The notes below the pieces were generated by a model that worked only from the letters and a program-made list of their open reading frames with translations, did no database searches and was not told where the DNA came from. A stretch of DNA of 19,531 nucleotides from Pseudomonadota bacterium (lineage in GTDB: Bacteria > Pseudomonadota > Gammaproteobacteria > Burkholderiales > Gallionellaceae): positions 1-19,531 of the forward strand of contig JAJXTL010000047.1 of assembly GCA_021783855.1 (NCBI GenBank), in the 5' to 3' direction. The number at the start of each line of letters is the position of its first letter. Position 1 is the stretch's first letter. This document shows, one piece after another, positions 1 through 7,050 of this stretch. The translations under genes and the position numbers were made by a program.

Positions 1-1052
1 TCCACGCGACTCCAGAATTCGCGAACCTTGGCCCCGTCGCGCCCGACCAGGTCATATACGAAGCGCTCGAAGTTGGACGCCTTGGAAATATCCATCGACG
101 GGCTGCTGGTCTGATAGGTATGTTCAGATCCGCGCGGACGGTAGACGCCGGTACGGAAGAACTCATCCAGCACGTCGTTTTCATTGGTAGCCAGTATCAG
201 TTGACCGATCGGCAAGCCCATCATGCGCGCGATGTGCCCTGCGCAGATATTGCCGAAGTTGCCCGAAGGCACCGAGAACGCCACCTGTTCGTCGTTCGAT
301 TTTGTGGCCGCGAAGTAACCCTTGAAGTAATACACGATCTGCGCCGACACACGGCCCCAGTTGATCGAATTGACCGTGCCGATCTTGTGAGCCGCCTTGA
401 AGGCATGATCGTTGGACACCGCTTTCACCATGTCCTGCGCGTCGTCGAACATGCCGTTGATGGCGATGTTGTAGATATTCGGGTCTTGCAGCGAATACAT
501 CTGTGCGCGCTGAAAAGCGCTCATCTTGCCGTTGGGCGACAGCATGAACACGCGAATGCCGCGCTTGCCGCGCATCGCGTATTCGGCAGCCGATCCGGTG
601 TCGCCCGAAGTCGCACCGAGAATGTTGAGCTCCTGATGCTGCTTGTCCAGCGCGTACTCGAACAGGTTGCCGAGCAACTGCATCGCCATATCCTTGAACG
701 CCAGCGTCGGGCCGTTGGATAATTCCAGAATATGTACGCCCGGCACCAGGGTGCGCAGCGGTGTGATCTGACTGGCATCGCTATCGGCGCGACCGTTGCT
801 GTAAACCTCGGCAGTGTAGGTCCTGGCCGTGATCGCTTTCAGGTCCTCCGCGGGAATGTCGGTGGCAAACTTGGACAGCACCGCAAACGCCAGATCGGCA
901 TAAGACAGATTGCGCCATGCATCCAGCTCTGTCCGACTAACTTTCGGATATTCCTCCGGCAGATACAGCCCGCCATCCGGCGCTAAGCCCGCCAGCAGGA
1001 TTTCGGTAAATGTTCTTGCGGGCGCATTGCCGCGTGTAGAGATGTATTTCAT
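1..1052 (-). CDS. thrC: Threonine synthase, partial (3' end beyond window)
   Basis: This PLP enzyme converts O-phosphohomoserine to threonine, the last step of threonine synthesis, in the cytoplasm. The protein starts MKYISTRGNAP, as threonine synthases do, and continues with the family N-terminal region. The PLP-binding motif SNGPTLAFKD lies at about residues 112-121, with the Schiff-base lysine at K120. It is followed by GATSGDTGSAAEYAMRGK and, later, PSGNFGNICAG. About 350 codons are present of the roughly 470-480 usual for the family, and the C-terminus lies past the left edge. Two adjacent ATG codons are possible starts. I chose 1052 because GAGAG lies six bases upstream and the protein then begins like its family; 1055 would add one Met. 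The gene is last in the alaA-GNAT-hom-cupin-thrC operon, 44 bases after the cupin. Product identity is very secure. Confidence 0.97.
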   Translation of the reverse strand, partial: MKYISTRGNAPARTFTEILLAGLAPDGGLYLPEEYPKVSRTELDAWRNLSYADLAFAVLSKFATDIPAEDLKAITARTYTAEVYSNGRADSDASQITPLRTLVPGVHILELSNGPTLAFKDMAMQLLGNLFEYALDKQHQELNILGATSGDTGSAAEYAMRGKRGIRVFMLSPNGKMSAFQRAQMYSLQDPNIYNIAINGMFDDAQDMVKAVSNDHAFKAAHKIGTVNSINWGRVSAQIVYYFKGYFAATKSNDEQVAFSVPSGNFGNICAGHIARMMGLPIGQLILATNENDVLDEFFRTGVYRPRGSEHTYQTSSPSMDISKASNFERFVYDLVGRDGAKVREFWSRV

Positions 1053-1096
1053 CATTTTCTCTCGTAGCCGTCATTCCCACAGGAAATCACGGCTTG

Positions 1097-1411
1097 TTAA
1101 ATATCTTCAACCAGAAACAGCAGCACCTTGGGCGTAATCGAACGAGCTTTATGTGCGTTAATCGAACCTGCCGGTATAAAAATTCCGGAACCTTGCGGAT
1201 AACGCACCAGATGCCCCTGAAAGTCAATTTCGAGTTCGCCTTGCACTACCAAGCCCATGTGACCTTTCTCGCACCATTCAGGCTCGATGAATTCGGAAGT
1301 GAATTCAAGCAGACGGAGCTGTTTTGCGCCGCCGAAAAAAACCCTGGACCTTGCACCATAAATCCCGTTCTGCCATTCCAGGGAATCGAACAGAATCCGA
1401 TGCCGATCCAT
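1097..1411 (-). CDS. Small single-domain cupin protein
   Basis: This is a 104-residue protein of unknown function with a single cupin beta-barrel. The first cupin motif is degenerate: EPEWCEKGHMGLVVQGELE at residues 43-61 has E45, C47 and H51 where HxH and E normally sit. The second motif is GIFIPAGSINAH at residues 76-87, with P80, G82 and H87. A metal site of the E/C/H/H kind is therefore possible, but this is inferred from motif alignment only. The ATG follows the hom stop by one base, so translation is probably coupled, and the gene sits in the operon between hom and thrC. Small cupins can be metal-dependent enzymes or ligand sensors. The location suggests a link to aspartate-family amino acid metabolism, but the sequence does not show a substrate. 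Confidence 0.85.
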   Translation of the reverse strand: MDRHRILFDSLEWQNGIYGARSRVFFGGAKQLRLLEFTSEFIEPEWCEKGHMGLVVQGELEIDFQGHLVRYPQGSGIFIPAGSINAHKARSITPKVLLFLVEDI

Positions 1412-1412
1412 C

Positions 1413-2726
1413 TTATTTTCCCAATTCTTCCATGCGTAATCTGGTCACTTTACCGACCACCACGCTCAGTGCTTCGATCTTGGCAATCGCCGCGTTGATG
1501 CATTTCTCGCGCGTCTGGTGAGTGAGCATAATCAGGTCGGTCTGGGTTTCTCCCTCGGCGGGTTCCTTCTGGATCACGGCATCGATCGAAATCTGCTCGT
1601 CCGCCAGAATGCGGGTGATGTCGGCCAGCACGCCGGTCTTGTCCGCAACTCGCAGGCGCAAATAGTAGCTGGTGGTGACTTCATCCATCGCCAGCATCGG
1701 CAGATCGACCATCGCATCCGGCTGGAACGCCAAGTGCGGCACGCGATTTTCAGGGTCGGCCGTGTGCATGCGCGTGATGTCCACCAGATCCGCGATCACC
1801 GCACTGGCGGTCGGCTCGGCGCCCGCTCCCTTGCCGTAATACAGCGTCGCGCCGACTGCATCGGCCTGTACCAGCACCGCGTTCATCGCGCCTTCCACGT
1901 TGGCAATCAGGCGTTTTGATGGAATCAGCGTCGGATGCACGCGCAATTCGATGCCCTCCGGCGTACGTTTGGTGATGCCCAGCAGTTTGATGCGGTAGCC
2001 CAGTTGCTCGGCATATTTAATGTCCACCGCATCCAGCTTGGAGATGCCTTCGATATAGGCCTTGTCGAACTGAATCGGAATGCCGAACGCAAGGGAGGCC
2101 AGCAGGGTGATCTTGTGCGCAGCGTCCACGCCTTCGATATCGAAGGTCGGATCGGCTTCAGCATAGCCCAGACGCTGTGCTTCCTTCAGCACGGTGTCGA
2201 AAGACAGCCCCTTGTCGCGCATCTCGGACAGGATGAAATTGGTGGTGCCGTTGATGATGCCGGCGATCCACTCGATGCGGTTGGCAGTCAGCCCCTCGCG
2301 TACCGCCTTGATGATCGGAATGCCGCCCGCCACCGCCGCTTCGAAGCCGACCATCACGCCCTTGTCCTGCGCTGCCTTGAAGATTTCGTTGCCGTGTGTC
2401 GCCAGCAGCGCCTTGTTGGCGGTGACCACATGCTTGCCGTTGGCAATGGCCTGTAATACCAGCTCCTTCGCCACGCCATAGCCGCCGATCAGCTCGATGA
2501 CGATGTCAACGGCAGGGTCGTTCACCACCGAGAAGGCATCGTCCGTCACGCGGCAGGCGCCGCCTGCAACCTGTTTTGCCAGCTCTACATTTTTGTCTGC
2601 AACGGCCACAATGCGGATCGGCCGTCCGGCACGCCGGGTGATTTCTTCCGCATTGCGCTGCAATACCGTGAAAGTGCCGCCACCGACGGTGCCGATACCG
2701 AGTAGTCCTACATTGATTGGGTTCAT
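1413..2726 (-). CDS. hom: Homoserine dehydrogenase (with C-terminal ACT domain)
   Basis: The enzyme reduces aspartate semialdehyde to homoserine with NAD(P)H, the branch-point step towards threonine and methionine. The 437-residue length is normal for the monofunctional bacterial form. The N-terminal Rossmann loop is GLLGIGTVGGGT at residues 7-18. The conserved VVTANKALLATHG segment has its lysine at K105. Catalytic-domain residues D201 and K205 in EGVDAAHKITLLASLAFG match the Asp/Lys pair of the family. An ACT regulatory domain occupies roughly residues 355-430, beginning near YYLRLRVADKTGVLADI, and fits feedback control by threonine. The ATG overlaps the GNAT stop (ATGA) and lacks a strong Shine-Dalgarno, so translation probably depends on coupling. 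The aspartate kinase that would precede it in the pathway is not in this window. Confidence 0.98.
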   Translation of the reverse strand: MNPINVGLLGIGTVGGGTFTVLQRNAEEITRRAGRPIRIVAVADKNVELAKQVAGGACRVTDDAFSVVNDPAVDIVIELIGGYGVAKELVLQAIANGKHVVTANKALLATHGNEIFKAAQDKGVMVGFEAAVAGGIPIIKAVREGLTANRIEWIAGIINGTTNFILSEMRDKGLSFDTVLKEAQRLGYAEADPTFDIEGVDAAHKITLLASLAFGIPIQFDKAYIEGISKLDAVDIKYAEQLGYRIKLLGITKRTPEGIELRVHPTLIPSKRLIANVEGAMNAVLVQADAVGATLYYGKGAGAEPTASAVIADLVDITRMHTADPENRVPHLAFQPDAMVDLPMLAMDEVTTSYYLRLRVADKTGVLADITRILADEQISIDAVIQKEPAEGETQTDLIMLTHQTREKCINAAIAKIEALSVVVGKVTRLRMEELGK

Positions 2727-3160
2727 GAGAATGATTTCTTAAAGTTAAAAGCGGAAATAACAAAACCTTCGCGAAAATAAAATTTGTGCGCTTGCATGCG
2801 ATGCGTGCCCGAATCCAGCGCCAAACCGTTGGCATCCAATTTACGCGCAACATCTTCAAGATGCTCGATCAGTGCATGACCTACACCTTCGGATCGCCGC
2901 GCCTCATCGGTCACCAGATCGTCGACATAAAACTTCAAACCGTCAAAAGTGTTTTCATGCCAACGATACACTGCGAGTCCCAACACTTCATCGCCTTCGA
3001 CCGCGATCGCCATACGCGCCCTTGCCAACACTCTATTCATCTTTGCCTCGTAGTCAGCTGGTAACAACGGACGCAACTGACGGTGCACACCCTCTGCACG
3101 GGCCAACCACTCGCTATTGGTCACATACCCATCGTCGGAATAGACCTCGATGATTTTCAT
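2723..3160 (-). CDS. GNAT-family N-acetyltransferase
   Basis: This is a 145-residue single GNAT domain. Acetyl-CoA motif A is visible as DDLVTDEARRSEGVGHALIE at residues 80-99, where RSEGVG corresponds to the R/Q-x-x-G-x-G/A pyrophosphate loop. Motif B-like sequence HKFYFREGFV at 125-134 is the usual Y-x-x-x-G-F ending. The substrate cannot be read from the sequence; GNATs acetylate small amines, amino acids, antibiotics or protein N-termini. It overlaps alaA by ATGA at its start and hom by ATGA at its end, so the three genes are almost certainly co-transcribed and translationally coupled. That tight packing suggests a role near amino acid metabolism, but this is context only. Confidence 0.88.
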   Translation of the reverse strand: MKIIEVYSDDGYVTNSEWLARAEGVHRQLRPLLPADYEAKMNRVLARARMAIAVEGDEVLGLAVYRWHENTFDGLKFYVDDLVTDEARRSEGVGHALIEHLEDVARKLDANGLALDSGTHRMQAHKFYFREGFVISAFNFKKSFS

Positions 3161-4383
3161 GTACCATACCGCTTCCGGTAGTGTTCAAGAAAGCGGGCGA
3201 TACGTTTGAAGGCATCCGTCAGATCGTCCACGCTTGGCAAAAACACCAGACGCAGATGGTCGGGTTTTATCCAATTAAATCCAGTACCCTGAACCACCAG
3301 CACCTTTTCGGTTTCCAGCAATTCCAGGATGAACTGCTGATCGTTTTCGATCGGGTAAATCGCTGGATCAAGGCGGGGAAACAGATACAGACCGGCCTTC
3401 GGCTTGACGCAGGAAACCCCGGGTATTTCGGTCAGCAACTGATAAGCCAGATCGCGCTGCTTGCACAACCGTCCGGTGGGTATAACCAGATCGTTGATGC
3501 TCTGATAGCCGCCCAGCGCAGTCTGAATCGCAAATTGCCCGGGCACATTAGAACACAAGCGCATCGACGCCAGTATCGTCAATCCGTTGATGTAGTCCTG
3601 CGCATGCTTCTTTTCACCGGATACCACCATCCAGCCGGAGCGATAACCGCAGGCGCGGTAATTCTTTGACAAACCGTTCAAGGTGACAAACAGCACATCA
3701 TCGGCCAGCGAAGCGATTGAGGTGTGTGTCGCCCCGTCGTACAGCATCTTGTCGTAGATTTCGTCGGCGAAGATAATGAGGTCATGCTCGCGTGCGATTT
3801 CGACAATTTCTTTCAGGATGTCGTCCGAATACAAGGCCCCTGTCGGATTGTTCGGGTTGATGATCACAATCGCACGCGTCTGCTCCGTGATCTTGGCGCG
3901 CATATCAGCCAGATCGGGATTCCAGTCATTCGCTTCGTCGCACAGGTAATGGCGCGGCGTGCCGCCTGCCAGCGTGACCGCCGCCGTCCAAAGCGGATAA
4001 TCGGGTGCCGGCACCAGCACTTCGTCGCCGGTATTAAGCAGCCCCTGCATCGCCATCACGATCAGTTCGGATGCGCCGTTGCCGATGTAGATATCATCAA
4101 GCCCCACGCCTGCGATTTTCTTGGACTGGCAGTAATGCATGATCGCCTTGCGCGCAGCGAACAACCCCTTGGAGTCCGAGTAGCCGGACGAATTGGGCAG
4201 GTTCAGGATCACGTCCTGCTGGATTTCCTCGGGCGCTTCAAAACCGAACGGCGCCAGATTGCCGATGTTCAGCTTGATGATGCGCTGGCCTTCTTCCTCC
4301 ATCTGCTTGGCGCGTTCCATCACCGGCCCGCGAATGTCGTAGCACACGTTGGAGAGCTTGTTGGACTTTAAAATTGGCTTCAC
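3157..4383 (-). CDS. alaA: AlaA/AlaT-type class I/II PLP aminotransferase
   Basis: This 408-residue protein is closely similar along its length to E. coli AlaA (YfbQ), the glutamate-pyruvate transaminase. Shared blocks include KLSNVCYDIRGPV near the start, GYSDSKGL, DIYIGNGASELI, PDYPLWTAAV, INPNNPTGA (175-183), FADEIYDK and SMRLCSNVP. The Schiff-base lysine is K240 in LNGLSKNYR. The conserved NIGNPAPFGF block reads NIGNLAPFGF here (L43). The start is a GTG at 4383; no downstream Met keeps the family N-terminus. No Shine-Dalgarno precedes it, so the mRNA may have a very short leader. It is the first gene of the operon. Its role beside hom and thrC is probably general amino-group transfer; the exact keto acid cannot be told from sequence. 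Confidence 0.93.
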   Translation of the reverse strand: MKPILKSNKLSNVCYDIRGPVMERAKQMEEEGQRIIKLNIGNLAPFGFEAPEEIQQDVILNLPNSSGYSDSKGLFAARKAIMHYCQSKKIAGVGLDDIYIGNGASELIVMAMQGLLNTGDEVLVPAPDYPLWTAAVTLAGGTPRHYLCDEANDWNPDLADMRAKITEQTRAIVIINPNNPTGALYSDDILKEIVEIAREHDLIIFADEIYDKMLYDGATHTSIASLADDVLFVTLNGLSKNYRACGYRSGWMVVSGEKKHAQDYINGLTILASMRLCSNVPGQFAIQTALGGYQSINDLVIPTGRLCKQRDLAYQLLTEIPGVSCVKPKAGLYLFPRLDPAIYPIENDQQFILELLETEKVLVVQGTGFNWIKPDHLRLVFLPSVDDLTDAFKRIARFLEHYRKRYGT

Positions 4384-4700
4384 GGTTTAAGTTTGATATT
4401 AGTTTGAAATGGTTTAAATATGACAATATTAGCAAGCCCGCAATGTGCTGAAGAAACAACTCAATTCTGATCTATGACGATAAATCCGTCATGCCATCTT
4501 TGATTCCCCATGAAACATAGTCGCTACGCTTCTTGTTTCATGTGAAAAAAGCATGATTTTACCTGCGCAGCACGCGCACAGCAAATTGTATAACATCATA
4601 CGACTGACACAGAGACGCAGCGTGTGACCGTTACAGCTTAAATTTGACGCCGCGCCACGCCGGCCCCAAAATCACTGCATTCATTGTTTGCGAGGATTTC
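4384..4700. other. Divergent intergenic region between alaA and the Mth938-like gene
   Basis: No gene is supported in these 317 bases, and the sequence is more AT-rich than its flanks. It must hold the divergent promoters of the alaA operon and of the Mth938-like gene. Two perfect inverted repeats are visible: ATGACG/CGTCAT at 4474-4492 with a 7-base spacer, and CATGAAACA/TGTTTCATG at 4509-4542 with a 16-base spacer. Neither is followed by a T-run on either strand, so they look more like regulator sites or RNA structure than terminators. A TATAAC hexamer lies at 4589-4594 on the plus strand without a convincing -35. Confidence 0.6.
4396..4426 (-). promoter_or_regulatory. Weak candidate promoter of the alaA-hom-thrC operon
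   Basis: On the minus strand TTGTCA (4426-4421) and TAATAT (4401-4396) are separated by 19 bases, longer than ideal. Transcription would begin near 4389, giving a leader of only a few bases before the GTG at 4383. This would fit the missing Shine-Dalgarno of alaA. The assignment is speculative. Confidence 0.25.
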
Positions 4701-5069
4701 ATGAAACTGCATCTAGCCAATCTCGGTGACACCAAACTCTTCACCGGCTATGCGAATGATCATGTGATGATCAACAAGGAGCGTTTCGACACCAGCGTTG
4801 TGGTCAGAGCGGAAGAAGTCCGCAGCGACTGGCATGTCAGCACCTTTGATGAATTGAGCGAGAGCCATTTCGAATATTTTCTGGCCCTGCACCCGGAAGT
4901 CCTGCTATTGGGCACAGGCATGCAGCAACATTTTGCCCACCCGCGACTGTACCGCGCGCTGACCAACGCAGGCATCGGCGTGGAGTGCATGGACACCCCT
5001 GCCGCCTGTCGCACCTACAATATTCTGGTGGCGGAAGACCGCCGTGTGATCGCGGCCATCTTATTGTAG
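4701..5069 (+). CDS. Mth938-like (DUF498/Xcc1710-like) domain protein
   Basis: The 122-residue protein MKLHLANLGDTKLFTGY... belongs to the Mth938-like fold family (DUF498). The family pattern is visible: a hydrophobic N-terminal strand region, ALHPEVLLLGTGMQQHF at about residues 62-78 (the PExLilGTG block), GIGVECMDTPAACRTYNIL at about 92-110 and the C-terminal VIAAILL. I chose the ATG at 4701 because GAGG lies five bases upstream and the protein then begins as the family does; an upstream in-frame ATG at 4644 would add 19 unconserved residues. Its biochemical role is not established in bacteria; the human relative NDUFAF3 helps assemble respiratory complex I. It is divergent from alaA and ends in a palindromic repeat. 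Confidence 0.85.
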   Translation: MKLHLANLGDTKLFTGYANDHVMINKERFDTSVVVRAEEVRSDWHVSTFDELSESHFEYFLALHPEVLLLGTGMQQHFAHPRLYRALTNAGIGVECMDTPAACRTYNILVAEDRRVIAAILL

Positions 5070-5109
5070 GTCGGGATTTATCCAGACATGCCGTGCTGAA
5101 ACCCGACCT
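5068..5109. repeat. Palindromic dispersed-repeat-like element (AGGTCGGG/CCCGACCT)
   Basis: An 8-base perfect inverted repeat, AGGTCGGG (5068-5075) and CCCGACCT (5102-5109), encloses 26 bases. The inner edges TTT and AAA can extend the pairing past a bulge. It begins inside the stop codon of the Mth938-like gene. The sequence resembles the GTAGGTCGGGTTT-type intergenic palindromes seen in many betaproteobacterial genomes, and may act as a 3' end hairpin between this gene and the convergent LysR gene. There is no T-run, so it is not a classical terminator. Confidence 0.5.
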
Positions 5110-5160
5110 GCCAGTTCGAAGCGCGGGAAAATATTTTAAACAGCGCTGTTCCGTCGTAAG

Positions 5161-6060
5161 CTACCGGGACTCTGGTTTTGTCATCAATGAGCGGCATAAT
5201 TTTTTATACCACCAGCGTACCGCTTCCCCATCATCCGCCGCCCGCCTGGCAACCCATATCGGGTCTGGCGGCCTGGACTCCTCAGCAGGTATTTCGATCA
5301 GCAGACCGGCATCAAGGTCTGCTTCGATCAATATCCGCGGCAAAAAACCAAAACCCAAGCCGGCTTTTTGAAGTTGTATTTTGGTTTCCATATTGGGAAC
5401 GGTAATGCTTTGTTGACCTGATGTGAATCCCACCGTTCTTGAGGGTAGCGATCGAGCGCTGTCGGCAACAATAATTGCAGTATGCAAATGAAGCTTATCA
5501 AAACCGATTGGTTTTGTTTCTGATGCCAGCGGATGAGCAGGCGATACGCAGAATGTGAATTCCATAGCATCGATTTGCTGGATCAGATAGCCGCTCCAAC
5601 CCGGACGGTCACCGGTGGCAATAATGATGTCGGCACGGCCCTCATGCAGCGATTCCCATACGCCGGTCATTGCCTCAGACGTCATCCGGATTCGCGTACC
5701 GCATTCAAGCGCGCAGAACTCACGTAGATCGTCCAGAAAAAAATCGAATGGGATGAGCGAGTCGAATACGATGCGGATTTCCGATTCATAACCTGATGAG
5801 ATTTTATGAAGGCGACATTCCAGATCGGCAAACGCGCGCAACAGCCAGCGGCCTTCGCGCAAAAGCTCAACCCCTGCGGAGGTGAGAGATATTCTCGGAC
5901 CGTTGCGGTTAAACAGCTTGAAAGCCAGTTGATCTTCAAGCTTTGCGACCGAATAAGAGATCGTCGAAGGCACCCGGTGAAGAATTTCCGCAGCGCCTGA
6001 CATGGACCCGGCACGATCGATGGCATCAATGATCTGGATGGATTCAAGTGTCAGCTTCAT
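5161..6060 (-). CDS. LysR-family transcriptional regulator, YhaJ-like
   Basis: This 299-residue protein has an N-terminal winged helix-turn-helix (residues about 3-62: AIDRAGSMSGAAEILHRVPSTIS, then KLEDQL..LFNR) and a C-terminal periplasmic-binding-like effector domain from about residue 90. It matches E. coli YhaJ in the HTH (AIDR-GS--AAA--L-RVPS--SY---KLE--L---LF-R-G) and in the effector domain (GVWESLHEGRADIIIA), so I place it in that subfamily from memory. The ATG at 6060 has GGAGG four bases upstream. It is divergent from the pirin gene, just as yhaJ neighbours the pirin gene yhaK in E. coli, so the pirin is the likely target and autoregulation is likely. YhaJ has been linked to aromatic-compound sensing; whether this homologue does the same is unknown. 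Confidence 0.93.
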   Translation of the reverse strand: MKLTLESIQIIDAIDRAGSMSGAAEILHRVPSTISYSVAKLEDQLAFKLFNRNGPRISLTSAGVELLREGRWLLRAFADLECRLHKISSGYESEIRIVFDSLIPFDFFLDDLREFCALECGTRIRMTSEAMTGVWESLHEGRADIIIATGDRPGWSGYLIQQIDAMEFTFCVSPAHPLASETKPIGFDKLHLHTAIIVADSARSLPSRTVGFTSGQQSITVPNMETKIQLQKAGLGFGFLPRILIEADLDAGLLIEIPAEESRPPDPIWVARRAADDGEAVRWWYKKLCRSLMTKPESR

Positions 6061-6075
6061 CGCGCCTCCGGGATA

Positions 6076-6090
6076 TTCGAAATAATCGAA
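6076..6090. promoter_or_regulatory. Candidate LysR operator (TTCGA-N5-TCGAA, contains T-N11-A)
   Basis: The perfect palindrome TTCGAAATAATCGAA lies 16-30 bases upstream of the LysR start and fits the T-N11-A core of LysR-type binding sites. A second partial copy, ATATTCGA, occurs at 6169-6176, matching ATATTCGA at 6073-6080. The two could be the recognition and activation sites for divergent control of the regulator and the pirin. Confidence 0.45.
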
Positions 6091-6137
6091 CGTAACAGTC
6101 AGTAATTATCGTTATTTAAATCTTAACATTAGCGCTA

Positions 6138-6144
6138 TTATAAT
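6138..6144. promoter_or_regulatory. Overlapping divergent -10 elements (LysR / pirin)
   Basis: ATTATAAT provides TATAAT at 6139-6144 on the plus strand and TATAAT at 6143-6138 on the minus strand. Neither has a good -35 at 17 bases, as is usual for LysR-activated promoters. It is in the only AT-rich part of the divergent gap, between the two ATATTCGA copies. Confidence 0.35.
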
Positions 6145-6246
6145 CAACAAGGAAAAGCGCAATAGTGAATATTCGATAATATTGAAAATAACTCCATCGA
6201 CGCTCATTTTCTCACCGTTTCATTGATCACTCACCAGGAGGCTGAC

Positions 6247-6966
6247 ATGCTGGAAATGCGTCGCGCAAAGGACCGTGGAATCGCCAAGTTGGGCTGGTTG
6301 CATTCACGCCATACTTTCTCATTTGGACACTATTTCGACCCCCAACAAGTCGGCTTCTCCGACCTGCTGGTTATCAACGATGACATCGTCCAGCCGGGGC
6401 AAGGATTCGGCAAGCACCCGCATCGCGACATGGAAATTTTCTCCTACGTGCTGGAGGGCGCACTGGAGCACAAGGATTCAATGGGAACAGGATCGGTGAT
6501 CCGCCCGGGCGATGTACAAATGATGAGCGCCGGCACCGGCATCACGCATAGCGAGTTCAATCATTCGCAAAGCGAACCGGTTCACTTTCTCCAGATTTGG
6601 ATTACGCCGGACAAAAAAGGCGTCAAACCCCGCTACCAACAAGCGCGGTTTGCCGATACTGAGAAACGCGGGCAACTACGCCTGATTATTTCCTCGGAAG
6701 GCGAGAACGGCACCTTATCGGTTTATCAGGATGCGCGCATTTATGCCGGGTTTTTCGATGGCAATGAGCGATCATCGCTCAAGCTTGCAACGGAACGGTT
6801 TGCCTACATTCATGTTGCACGCGGCACGGTGACGATCAATGGCATGTTTTTTGAGGAGGGCGACGGGGCGCGAGTGCGTGATGAATCCGCTATTGAGATT
6901 CAGGAAGGTAAAAACGCAGAAGTGCTTATCTTCGATCTGCGCGCCAACGAACTGCCTTCCATGTAG
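6247..6966 (+). CDS. Pirin-family bicupin protein (YhaK-like)
   Basis: This is a 239-residue bicupin. The N-terminal pirin domain carries the four metal ligands at family positions: H57 and H59 in GKHPHRDMEIFSY, and H101 and E103 in GTGITHSEFNH. The second cupin half begins near residue 150 and ends with EVLIFDLRANE. Pirins bind iron or another divalent metal; some show quercetin dioxygenase activity, others act as redox-sensitive regulators, so the biochemical role here is open. The ATG at 6247 follows a perfect AGGAGG with a 5-base spacer; an upstream TTG at 6223 is less likely. It is divergent from the LysR gene, as in E. coli yhaJ-yhaK, and is followed after 84 bases by a TMEM175-like gene. 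Confidence 0.94.
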   Translation: MLEMRRAKDRGIAKLGWLHSRHTFSFGHYFDPQQVGFSDLLVINDDIVQPGQGFGKHPHRDMEIFSYVLEGALEHKDSMGTGSVIRPGDVQMMSAGTGITHSEFNHSQSEPVHFLQIWITPDKKGVKPRYQQARFADTEKRGQLRLIISSEGENGTLSVYQDARIYAGFFDGNERSSLKLATERFAYIHVARGTVTINGMFFEEGDGARVRDESAIEIQEGKNAEVLIFDLRANELPSM

Positions 6967-7050
6967 GTGCAACGCTTAACCTCTACAATTGGGCCCGGCG
7001 ACTGGCTGTATAAGCGCTCGCCGCAACCGGGCAAAAACCAGGAGAATTAA

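Noticed and set aside
3724..4371. Plus-strand open frame of 215 codons opposite alaA
   Set aside because: It is the antisense shadow of a well-conserved aminotransferase and has no recognisable product.
4509..4542. Terminator between alaA and the Mth938-like gene
   Set aside because: The 9-base inverted repeat has no T-run on its 3' side on either strand, and the flanking genes are divergent, so no terminator is needed.
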